From: an uncultured Chlorobiaceae bacterium | Lineage (GTDB): Bacteria; Bacteroidota; Chlorobiia; Chlorobiales; Chlorobiaceae | Length of the DNA stretch: 48,617 nt | Direction of reading: 5' to 3' | NCBI GenBank assembly: GCA_903994635.1 | Contig: CAJEXQ010000015.1 | Coordinates: 1-48,617 of the forward strand | In this document: positions 27,226 to 34,398 of the stretch, in pieces | How the letters are laid out: each line of letters begins with the position of its first letter | Position numbering within the stretch: the first letter of the stretch is position 1 | Position numbers and translations under genes: made by a program | Notes under the pieces: model-generated | Seen by the model: the letters and a program-made list of their open reading frames with translations, nothing else | Database searches by the model: none | What the model was told of the DNA's origin: nothing

Positions 27226-28344
27226 TTACCGGAGCAGGCTTACTCTTCCCCGCAGTCCATTTTTAGAGAGCAGTATCTGCCAGAGCTGAATAGAACGAGC
27301 CCGAAATGCACCGGAGAAGCTCAGAAGATAGTAGCGCCACATCCGGTGAAACTTTTCACTGTACCGCGATTGCAGGACGGGCCACATTTTCTCAAAGTTT
27401 TCTTGCCACGCTTTGAGCGTCAGTGAATAGTCATAGGTAAAGACATGCCAGTCTTCGAGCATGAAAAAAGCTTCGTAGTTTTTCGTGATCTGGCTTGAGG
27501 AAGGAAGCATGGAGTTCGGAAAAATATATTTGCAACTCCACGGATCGCCATTGAAGGAGGGCTGATTGGTGCCGATGGTGTGCAGCAGGGTTACCCCATC
27601 AGGTTTCAGGCATCTGCTGACCATTCTGAAATAGTTCCGGTAATTTTTATATCCTACATGTTCGAACATGCCTATCGAATAAATCCTGTCAAAAGAGCCT
27701 TCCAGGTTTCGGTAGTCGGTCACGTTGATGGTGACAGGCAGGCCCGCGCACTGTTCTCTGGCAATTTTAGCCTGTTCGGTGGAAACGGTTATGGCTGTTA
27801 CCGAAACGCCATAGTTTTCAGCAGCAAACCGGGCAGCCCCTCCCCAGCCGCAACCGATGTCGAGGATGCTCATTCCTGGTCGAAGCTGGAGTTTGTCGAA
27901 TACCAGACGGAGTTTCTTCTCCTGCGCTTCGCCAAGGTTATTGGCCTCCTTCCAGTATCCGCAGCTATAAATCATGCGTTTATCGAGCATGACTTCAAAC
28001 AAGTCGTTGCCGGTATTGTAGTGTTTTTCTCCGACGGCAAAAGCCCTTGAAGGGCGTTGCAGGTTGTATATTCTGCCAACCCATTTCCCGAAAAGCATCG
28101 CCGGAGTAACTATCTTTTCATCAGCTTTTGAACTGAGCAGTTTGAAAAAGAACTCCTCAAGGTCATGGCAGTCCCACCATCCGTCCATATACGACTCTCC
28201 AAGGCCAAGGCTCCCCTCGGTGATGGCACGCCGGAAAACAAGCGGCTGGTGGACTTGAAAGTCCCACTGTCGACCGCCCCCTATGCTGATATCGGCCGGT
28301 TCAAAAAGGTGCTCAAGCCGTTTTTTGCAAAAATTATCAAACAT
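27226..28344 (-). CDS. cfa: cyclopropane-fatty-acyl-phospholipid synthase
   Basis: A 372-residue SAM-dependent enzyme that adds a methylene bridge to unsaturated acyl chains of membrane phospholipids. It has the N-terminal domain with LGLGESYMDGWWDC near residue 46, and HYNTGNDLFEVMLDKRMIYSCGYW near 108. The SAM site is SILDIGCGWGGAARFAAE near 158-175, followed by FDRIYSIGMFEHVGYKNYR near 217 and CKYIFPNSMLPS near 270. Length is normal. A near-perfect promoter lies 73 bases upstream. It converges with namZ with 4 bases between stop codons. Confidence 0.94.
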   Translation of the reverse strand: MFDNFCKKRLEHLFEPADISIGGGRQWDFQVHQPLVFRRAITEGSLGLGESYMDGWWDCHDLEEFFFKLLSSKADEKIVTPAMLFGKWVGRIYNLQRPSRAFAVGEKHYNTGNDLFEVMLDKRMIYSCGYWKEANNLGEAQEKKLRLVFDKLQLRPGMSILDIGCGWGGAARFAAENYGVSVTAITVSTEQAKIAREQCAGLPVTINVTDYRNLEGSFDRIYSIGMFEHVGYKNYRNYFRMVSRCLKPDGVTLLHTIGTNQPSFNGDPWSCKYIFPNSMLPSSSQITKNYEAFFMLEDWHVFTYDYSLTLKAWQENFEKMWPVLQSRYSEKFHRMWRYYLLSFSGAFRARSIQLWQILLSKNGLRGRVSLLR

Positions 28345-28416
28345 TTCCTGATATTTTGTTGCGATAAAGGCGATGCAATTAACCGATTTTCTGGAGGTTA
28401 TAAACCAACCGACCGT

Positions 28417-28445
28417 ATTATACGTACTATGCCTGTATTTGTCAA
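28417..28445 (-). promoter_or_regulatory. consensus sigma70 promoter of cfa
   Basis: On the minus strand TTGACA (28445-28440) and TATAAT (28422-28417) are exact consensus hexamers with the ideal 17-base spacer. The -35 box overlaps the last codons of the upstream STAS gene. The predicted RNA start is near 28410, giving a leader of about 65 bases. Confidence 0.85.
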
Positions 28446-29005
28446 GTTTTTTTTGGACGCCCCCTTTTTTTTAAGCCAGATTCTTTCCCTGCCGGGGGAA
28501 CAGGCATTTCAGCTTCATGAGTTATTTCATCTGATTCCACAAGATGTTCGACATTCAGATCCGGTTCCTCAATAAGTTCAAGGTCATCGCACAGGAGATC
28601 GTCGATGATTTCATCAGTTGGTACCTGTGATTTTACCCGGGTGCAGCGTTTGTTTTTCATTGCCGGTTCAATGAGGGTCATCACCTCATTGATGGAAGAA
28701 AAAATGTAAAGCTGCTTGTCGAGATTGGTCAGTTTCAGAAGATCCTTGATCTGTTTGCAGAGAGACACGAAAATGGCAAGTCCTTGCGATTTATTGGCAA
28801 CCTGGTGGGCGATGAGCATTGAGCCGATCCCACAGGAATCAATAGCCTTGACCTGGGAAAAATCGATGATCAGGTTTTTGGTGTTCTCCTTGTTAACCAT
28901 CACATCAATTGTTTCTCTGAATGCATCGCTGTGACGAAAATCAAACACATCCTCCTCTATTTTCAGAATGGTTAACTCTTTGCGTGTTGATACTGAGTTT
29001 TTCAT
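28442..29005 (-). CDS. STAS-domain (anti-sigma antagonist-like) protein with AT-hook-like tail
   Basis: A 187-residue protein. Residues 1-105 are a STAS domain of the SpoIIAA/RsbV type: ELTILKIEEDVFDFRHSDAFRETI, LIIDFSQVKAIDSCGIGSMLIAH (the DSCGIG loop carries the phosphorylatable Ser near residue 61), and KQIKDLLKLTNLDKQLYIFSS. After about residue 115 comes an acidic linker (DDLLCDDLELIEEPDLNVEH), then GLKKRGRPKKT at the very end, which matches an AT-hook core RGRP. ATG 29005 is preceded by AGGA at good spacing, so the longer upstream frame is rejected. A partner-switching kinase or sigma factor is not in the window. The combination suggests a regulator able to touch DNA, which is an inference. 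Confidence 0.8.
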   Translation of the reverse strand: MKNSVSTRKELTILKIEEDVFDFRHSDAFRETIDVMVNKENTKNLIIDFSQVKAIDSCGIGSMLIAHQVANKSQGLAIFVSLCKQIKDLLKLTNLDKQLYIFSSINEVMTLIEPAMKNKRCTRVKSQVPTDEIIDDLLCDDLELIEEPDLNVEHLVESDEITHEAEMPVPPAGKESGLKKRGRPKKT

Positions 29006-29238
29006 GGTACATTCCTGCGATAAAACCTGTAAAGCATTACAAATTAAATATAGATCAGATTCTTTACCTGGCGGATTGTGAGACTTGTGCATAAGAAGAT
29101 TATCGAAATGTCATGGTACAACACCCACCCGTACCTAAAGTAAAAAAAAAGCTCGTTGATAATATTTTTTTAAGCATGAAAATTGACCTTTCATGACTCT
29201 TCTCAAAAAAAGTTGGCAAAACCTTCTCAATATCTCTG

Positions 29239-29514
29239 TTACCTCTGCTCTTCTTTCATAAAAAGGCTGTTTCCGATGAGGTGATCGACTATTTTTGCGG
29301 TCTCCGGCGCAAGGCCAGGCGGGTTGATGTTGCTGATAACGAGGGCCAGGGTATAGATTTTACCTTCGAGTGGAAGGAATTTGTTAACCATAACCACCCT
29401 CTCCTCTCTTACTCTACACTCTCCTCCAAGAAAGTTGCCTTTTTCGTACCGCAGAATGTAGCCGTGCTCTTTTATTGCGGCTTCCAGCAGGTCAAGTTGT
29501 GCTGATTTTTTCAT
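29239..29514 (-). CDS. small conserved protein of unknown function
   Basis: A 91-residue protein (MKKSAQLDLLEAAIKEHGYILRY at the start, then EKGNFLGGECRVREERVVMVNK). The pattern of a helical N-terminus followed by a short beta-rich stretch with GGxCRxxxxxxxxVNK resembles a small family found in Bacteroidetes/Chlorobi-type genomes, but I know no function for it. It has no membrane segment. It is 30 bases downstream... upstream of the OppC-like gene on the same strand it follows that gene's stop at 29545, so the two may share a transcript. Confidence 0.65.
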   Translation of the reverse strand: MKKSAQLDLLEAAIKEHGYILRYEKGNFLGGECRVREERVVMVNKFLPLEGKIYTLALVISNINPPGLAPETAKIVDHLIGNSLFMKEEQR

Positions 29515-29544
29515 GAACCTCTAACTGTCACCTTGTTAGCCGGG

Positions 29545-31041
29545 TTATCCTCTCATTCTGGGATCAAGGGCATCGCGTACACCATCGCCGACAAGGTTGA
29601 AGCAAACGACCGTGGTCAGGATGGCAATACCGGGGAAAGTTGAAATCCACCAGTAATTTAAAAGACTATCGCGTCCTTCATTGATAATATTGCCCCAGCT
29701 TGGGGTGGGCGGCTGAACGCCAAGACCGAGGAAAGAGAGGCCAGCTTCGGTCAGGATAATGCTGCCGATTCTCAGTGTTGCAGCAATGATAACAGGAGTA
29801 AGGGTATTGGGTGCGAGGTGGCGGAAGATAATTCGCATGTTGGAGAGCCCGAGTGACTTTGCTGCAAGAATGAACTCCTGTTCTTTGAGCGAGAGCACCT
29901 GGCTTCTTACAATTCGTGCAACACCCATCCATCCGGTAAAGGAGAGCGTAATGACAATGAGATAGATGGAGTTGCCGAAGGTGGCGATGATAATAAGAAT
30001 GAGAAAGAGGGCTGGAAAAGCGATCAGCACATCAACGATTCTCATCATCACAGCATCAATCCAGCCGCCGAAATAGCCCGATGAGACTCCAATGAGAGTG
30101 CCGAGGGTGACCGAGATCAGGACAACAAGAAAGCCGATAGAAAGCGATATTTTTGAACCATAGATCACTCTGCTGAGGATGTCCCGTCCGTACTGGTCTG
30201 TCCCGAGGATGAAGGTTCGCGTAACAGCAATATCATTTTTTCCTGCTCCGGCAAGTTCCTCAAGAGCAATGGTTTTGGTGCGCATTCCCTGCCGGTAGAT
30301 GACCGAGTTGCCTTCAATACGGTATTTATTGACGAACCTGATGGCGTTGGGTTCATTGCGGGTTTTCAATACCTGGAAATCGCTGATCAGGCTGTTGGCA
30401 AGGCGAATGGTTGTTCCTCTCCCTCGTTGCAAGGGTATTATCAGGTTTTTCGGTTCTTTGAGCAGCAGAGCATCCAGTCGCGAAAAGGGAGGTTGATAGG
30501 CGGTGACCAGAAAGTCCTGCTGATCATAAGGGCTGAAGGGGGCGATGAACGGTGCAAGAAATGCTGCGGAATAGAGGATAAAGATAATGGCTGATGCGTA
30601 GAGAGCGATGGTATGCTGCATGAAGGCCTTGAGGCTCATTTTTGCAAGGCTTGACTCTTTGGCTGGTTGGCTCTTTTTTCGGAAAGATTTTCTGACGATG
30701 AACGCCAAAATAACCGGCACGGCTACAATGTAGATGGCTCCAATCCAGAATTCGATAATCTCCAGGGTAAAGATTTCCCTGAAAGCTTCCGGTGCCGAGA
30801 GAACAAGCGCCATTGCTGTAAAGATCGAGCGGAAACTGATCAGAACAAGATCCGCCTGGATGAACAGTATGAGCAGAAAGGCTACGATTGAGATCAGAAT
30901 AAAAAGGGGCACTCCTTTCTTCTCAACGTTGAATGGTACTGTGCCTGACGTGTTGTCCGTCAGCGGTGCTGGCGGTCCGGACTCTCTGTCTTCTCTGTTC
31001 ACGCTTGAGTGGCTATCGGTGGATATTGTTTTAGGGAACAT
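29545..31041 (-). CDS. orphan OppC/DppC-like ABC permease with N-terminal membrane extension
   Basis: A 498-residue permease, where OppC/DppC proteins are near 300. The last 210 residues form the binding-protein-dependent transport domain: FILGTDQYGRDILSRVIYGSKISLSIG, then the EAA-loop segment EQEFILAAKSLGLSNMRIIFRHLAPN, and GLGVQPPTPSWGNII and DALDPRMRG at the end. The first 160 residues add three membrane helices (VPLFILISIVAFLLILFI and two more) and a charged linker, and about 100 residues of soluble loop precede the core. No OppB, ATPase or binding protein is nearby. ATG 31041 directly follows the rplY terminator T run; a longer frame back to 31287 overlaps rplY out of frame and is rejected. 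Peptide or nickel import are both possible. Confidence 0.82.
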   Translation of the reverse strand: MFPKTISTDSHSSVNREDRESGPPAPLTDNTSGTVPFNVEKKGVPLFILISIVAFLLILFIQADLVLISFRSIFTAMALVLSAPEAFREIFTLEIIEFWIGAIYIVAVPVILAFIVRKSFRKKSQPAKESSLAKMSLKAFMQHTIALYASAIIFILYSAAFLAPFIAPFSPYDQQDFLVTAYQPPFSRLDALLLKEPKNLIIPLQRGRGTTIRLANSLISDFQVLKTRNEPNAIRFVNKYRIEGNSVIYRQGMRTKTIALEELAGAGKNDIAVTRTFILGTDQYGRDILSRVIYGSKISLSIGFLVVLISVTLGTLIGVSSGYFGGWIDAVMMRIVDVLIAFPALFLILIIIATFGNSIYLIVITLSFTGWMGVARIVRSQVLSLKEQEFILAAKSLGLSNMRIIFRHLAPNTLTPVIIAATLRIGSIILTEAGLSFLGLGVQPPTPSWGNIINEGRDSLLNYWWISTFPGIAILTTVVCFNLVGDGVRDALDPRMRG

Positions 31042-31077
31042 AAAAAAAGCTGCCTTTCCCTGAAGAAAAGCAGCTTT
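31042..31077 (-). terminator. rho-independent terminator of rplY
   Basis: On the minus strand AAAGCTGC (31077-31070) pairs with GCAGCTTT (31053-31046), with an inner TTTTC/GGAAA helix and a run of seven T ending at 31042. The next gene's ATG starts at 31041, so its only ribosome-site candidate, GGAAAGG, lies inside this stem. Confidence 0.88.
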
Positions 31078-31120
31078 GCGTGGGAAAGAACCGGGTAGAT
31101 CAACAGATGTTGAGAGGCTC

Positions 31121-31720
31121 TCAGCTTGCTGTTGCTGTTGCTGCTTCTGCTGTAACTTCTGCCTCTTTTTTTGAAGCAAGAACGGTAATAACCGGAGCAT
31201 CCGGATCATCCATGATCTGCAGGCCACTGTATGCCTCCATTGGAATCTCGCGAACATGGATTGAATGGCCGATCCCAAGCGCAGCAATATCTACAACGAT
31301 GTGATCAGGCATATCTTCCGGTTTGCCCTTGATCGTGAGCGCATGGAGGATAATCTGTAGTTTGCCACCCTTTTCAACACCTACACTGTCGCCGGAAACC
31401 GAGACCGGCACTTCAAGTTCAATGATCTCGTCAGCAGAGAAGAGCTGAAAATCGGTATGGATGATTCTGTCGGTGACCGGGTGAAATTGAACCTCTTTAA
31501 TAAATGAGCGTTTGATTTTTCCGTCAGGAAACTGGAGGTCAATAATATGCGACTCAGCTGAGTGCACCAGTTTTCTCAGCGCCAGTTCATTGACACTGAT
31601 TGCGACGGTTTCTTCGCCTTTATGATAAACAACGGCGGGGACAACACCTCTCAGGCGCAATTTTCCCGCCTCTTTCTTTTTGATAATGCGGGGCTCTACA
31701 CCCAATACAATTGTTTCCAT
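31121..31720 (-). CDS. rplY: large ribosomal subunit protein bL25 (Ctc/TL5 type)
   Basis: A 199-residue two-domain L25. The N-terminal 5S rRNA-binding part has GVVPAVVYHKGEETVAISVNE near residues 25-45 and VHSAESHIIDLQFPDGK near 51. The C-terminal TL5 domain has EVPVSVSGDSVGVEKGGKLQIILHAL near 103, and ends with an Ala/Thr-rich tail. AAGGAAGAG precedes the ATG. It follows prs by 31 bases, the widespread prs-ctc operon; pth, which often comes third, is absent. The strong terminator after it separates it from the permease gene. Confidence 0.94.
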   Translation of the reverse strand: METIVLGVEPRIIKKKEAGKLRLRGVVPAVVYHKGEETVAISVNELALRKLVHSAESHIIDLQFPDGKIKRSFIKEVQFHPVTDRIIHTDFQLFSADEIIELEVPVSVSGDSVGVEKGGKLQIILHALTIKGKPEDMPDHIVVDIAALGIGHSIHVREIPMEAYSGLQIMDDPDAPVITVLASKKEAEVTAEAATATAS

Positions 31721-31751
31721 GCTCTTCCTTTATCTCTTTTATCGCTTGTGT

Positions 31752-32735
31752 TTAATGAAGGTTCGTAAGTTTTTCGATGATATTTTTACTGTCGAACAGG
31801 CAACTGACAGAATCATCTTCATAAATACGTTTGATCGCCTCACCGATGAGGTTGCTGACCGATACAGTCTCAATTTTCGGTGAATAGGCGTGACTGGTGA
31901 TAACCGAATCAGTAACAATTAATTTTTCAAGTATTGATGCGTTGATTCTCTCAATGGCTGGCCCGGAAAGAATCGGATGTGTTGCTGCTGCATAGATCTT
32001 GAGGCCGCCTGCTTCACGGATAGCTTTGGCAGCATTGACAATGGTGCCAGCAGTATCGATCATGTCGTCAACAAGAAGGACGTTTTTACCCTGTACGTCA
32101 CCGATTATGTTCATAACTTCGGCTACGTTGGCTGCTGGACGGCGCTTGTCGACAATGACCAGATCTGTGCCAAGTTCCTCAGCAAACTTTCTGGCAAGTT
32201 TAACTCCACCAACGTCAGGAGATGCCACAACAAGGTTGTCGCGAAAATCCCTGTGCCGAATATCGTTGATCAGCACAACGCTGGAGTAGAGGTGATCGAA
32301 TGGAATATCGAAAAATCCCTGAATCTGCGGAGCATGAAGATCCATGGTCAAAATGCGATTGGCTCCAGCCTCAGTGAGCAGGTTTGCAACCAGTTTAGCG
32401 GTGATGGCAACGCGGGGGCGATCTTTTCTGTCTTGCCGTGCATAGCCGTAATAGGGCAAAACGGCAGTGATCCTTGCCGCTGACGACCTTTTGGCTGCAT
32501 CAATCATGATCAGCAGCTCCATCAGGTTATCGGCAGGGGGATTGGTTGACTGGATGATAAAAAGATCAGATCCCCGAATTGATTCAAAAAAGTTGACCGA
32601 AATTTCGCCGTCAGAAAAATTCTCAACCTTTGCATTACCAAGTGCCATGTTGAGGTACTCGGCAATCTTTTCGGCAAGGGCGTGATTGCTGCGCCCTGCG
32701 AAAATTTTAATTGGTTTTGCCATTGTCTCCTGCAT
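31752..32735 (-). CDS. prs: ribose-phosphate pyrophosphokinase
   Basis: Makes PRPP from ribose 5-phosphate and ATP, feeding purine, pyrimidine, histidine and tryptophan synthesis. It has FSDGEISVNFFESIRGSDLFIIQS near residue 40, YYGYARQDRKDRPRVAITAKLVANLL near 99, the metal/ATP loop DLHAPQIQGFFDIP near 133, DKRRP near 199, and the PRPP loop VLLVDDMIDTAGT near 223. It is 327 residues from ATG 32735; the second ATG at 32723 (MAKPIKIFAGRS) matches the common family start equally well. rplY follows on the same strand. Confidence 0.95.
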   Translation of the reverse strand: MQETMAKPIKIFAGRSNHALAEKIAEYLNMALGNAKVENFSDGEISVNFFESIRGSDLFIIQSTNPPADNLMELLIMIDAAKRSSAARITAVLPYYGYARQDRKDRPRVAITAKLVANLLTEAGANRILTMDLHAPQIQGFFDIPFDHLYSSVVLINDIRHRDFRDNLVVASPDVGGVKLARKFAEELGTDLVIVDKRRPAANVAEVMNIIGDVQGKNVLLVDDMIDTAGTIVNAAKAIREAGGLKIYAAATHPILSGPAIERINASILEKLIVTDSVITSHAYSPKIETVSVSNLIGEAIKRIYEDDSVSCLFDSKNIIEKLTNLH

Positions 32736-32902
32736 TTTCTAATGAAAGGGGTTATATTGGCGATTACATTTAACACCCGGAAGTATCTCATATCGGTCCC
32801 CGAAGATGACTACATTTCATGGGAACTCAAATATAATTAAAAAGGGTGAAAAATTAACTAATTTTTTCCTCTTTGTAATGTTAGGTTATTTCCCTTAAAA
32901 AT

Positions 32903-33956
32903 ATGACTATTCAGGAGATCCGGGAGTACTTGGGGCAATTTTTTGCTTTTGTGGAACTGGTTGGTAGTGGCGAAGTGCTTATTTTCGCTCCTGCAAAGAT
33001 CGAATCCGCACAAAAAGGGGATGTTACTTTTATTGCCAACGAGAAGTATGCCCGCTTTCTTGAATCCACAGAAGCCTCACTGGTTATTGTTCATCGATCA
33101 TTTTGTGTTGATGAGTTTACCGAGACGACCTCTTTTCTGAAAGTTGATGATCCCTACTCTGCATTTGTTTTTCTCCTCAAGAAATTTGCTACACCACGTA
33201 CAATAGCAGCCAGAGGCATTTCCCCAACCGTTTCTATGGGCGAAGGAGTTACGATTGGTGAAGGTGTCTCGATTGGAGAGTATGCGGTCATCGGCGCCCG
33301 ATGTTCGATCGGGCTCAACACAGTGATTGGTGCCCATACCGTTCTCCTGCACGATGTCACTATTGGTGATGATACCGTTCTTTTCCCCAATGTTACCTGC
33401 TATGATGGCACTATTATTGGCAAGAGGGTGGTCATTCATTCGGGAAGCGTCATCGGTGCTGATGGTTTTGGGTTTGCCCCGCAGAGTGATGGATCATACG
33501 TTAAAATTCCCCAGATGGGCATTGTGGAAATCGGCGATGATGTTGAAATAGGGGCCAATTCCACCATCGATCGTGCCACCATGGGGAGCACTGTTATTGG
33601 CAGGGGAGTAAAGATTGATAACCTTGTACAGATTGCCCATAACTGCACGATTGGTGACAACACCGTCATCGCCGCACAGGCCGGTATTTCGGGGAGCGTT
33701 ACGGTTGGCCGTCACTGCCTGATAGGGGGGGCAAGCTGGATTTGCAGGTCATCTTGAGCTTGCCGACCACATACAGGTTGCAGCCAAAACCGGTATCTCG
33801 AAATCCTTCCTCCAGCCTGGTATTGCCTTGCGTGGAACTCCCGCACAGCCCATGCGCGATCAGTTGAGACTTGAGGCAACGCTCCGCAACCTTGGGGCGA
33901 TGAAGGAGAAGCTCGATCGCCTTGAAACTGAAGTGAAAGAACTCAAGATGAAGTAG
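32903..33956 (+). pseudogene. lpxD: UDP-3-O-acylglucosamine N-acyltransferase, frameshifted in a G7 tract
   Basis: LpxD adds the second acyl chain in lipid A synthesis. The first frame (to 33757) gives the N-terminal uridine-binding domain, [18 protein letters not shown] near residue 50, then left-handed hexapeptide repeats ([20 protein letters not shown]) and the catalytic histidine in [12 protein letters not shown] near 246. At 33725-33731 seven G occur where six would keep frame. After removing one G the text reads [19 protein letters not shown], and continues through TGISKSFLQPGIALRGTPAQP to the coiled tail EVKELKMK and TAG 33954. The repaired protein would be about 350 residues, normal for LpxD. 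An assembly or sequencing error, a true mutation, or slippage in the tract are all possible. No other lipid A gene is adjacent. Confidence 0.9.
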
Positions 33957-33986
33957 AGCACAAAACCAGCTTTTATTGACGCACAG

Positions 33987-34226
33987 TCACCCCTCCCAGT
34001 GTTCATACCCGGAAGCCCTCGAAGAATATGGATTTTTCACTTCAACGTTAGCACTTTTCATCATTGAATCCCAAGCCGCTGCCCGGATCTCATCCAGCGA
34101 GCACAGATACCCCTCTTCGCTGATAAATGTCAACAAGCGGCCCTTAAACTCTGAATCAGTTTTAAGCCTATCGATAAATTCAATTGCTTCTTTCTGTGAC
34201 ATGGCAACCCCTTTTTTATGAACCAT
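33987..34226 (-). CDS. Nif11-like small protein (possible leader-peptide family)
   Basis: A 79-residue protein. Residues 9-50 (MSQKEAIEFIDRLKTDSEF, then GRLLTFISEEGYLCSLDEIRAAA) match the Nif11 pattern: short helix, acidic LKxDxEF, a gap and a second helix after an EG-Y/F-xxxxEL-type turn. That domain is found in nitrogen-fixation associated proteins and as the leader of ribosomally made peptides. The tail (VEVKNPYSSRASGYEHWEG) has no double-glycine cleavage site and few modifiable residues, so a precursor role is uncertain. AGGAG sits 8 bases before ATG 34226. No maturase or exporter is adjacent; the gene converges with lpxD. Confidence 0.7.
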   Translation of the reverse strand: MVHKKGVAMSQKEAIEFIDRLKTDSEFKGRLLTFISEEGYLCSLDEIRAAAWDSMMKSANVEVKNPYSSRASGYEHWEG

Positions 34227-34245
34227 AGAAATACTCCTAACGCAT

Positions 34246-34274
34246 ATAATACATCATGTAACTCTAATGGTCAA
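34246..34274 (-). promoter_or_regulatory. strong sigma70-type promoter of the Nif11-like gene
   Basis: TTGACC (34274-34269) and TATTAT (34251-34246) on the minus strand are 17 bases apart. The predicted RNA start lies near 34239, only about 13 bases before the ATG, with AGGAG between. Confidence 0.7.
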
Positions 34275-34344
34275 CAATAAGTTCACGATATATAAATTTT
34301 TCGCGCAGGGAATCGCTTTTATTTCCACAGAGTACACACTACTA

Positions 34345-34365
34345 ATGCCTGATAGGCATCTTTTT
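34345..34365 (+). terminator. short hairpin with T run between converging genes
   Basis: ATGCC (34345-34349) and GGCAT (34355-34359) flank TGATA and are followed by CTTTTT. The stem is short. It could end plus-strand transcription from lpxD before the opposing ATPase gene. Confidence 0.4.
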
Positions 34366-34398
34366 ACGTATGCAAAGGCTTTTCGTTTCCGGAAAAAA

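Noticed and set aside
29006..29092. Extension of the STAS protein by 29 codons
   Set aside because: AGGA precedes ATG 29005 and the extra residues are not part of a STAS fold.
31042..31287. N-terminal extension of the OppC-like permease by 82 codons
   Set aside because: It overlaps rplY out of frame and its glutamine-rich run is only the shifted reading of the Ala/Thr-rich L25 tail, and it crosses a terminator.
33098..33715. Several minus-strand frames with repeated short motifs inside lpxD
   Set aside because: Their periodicity is the reverse reading of the LpxD hexapeptide repeats.
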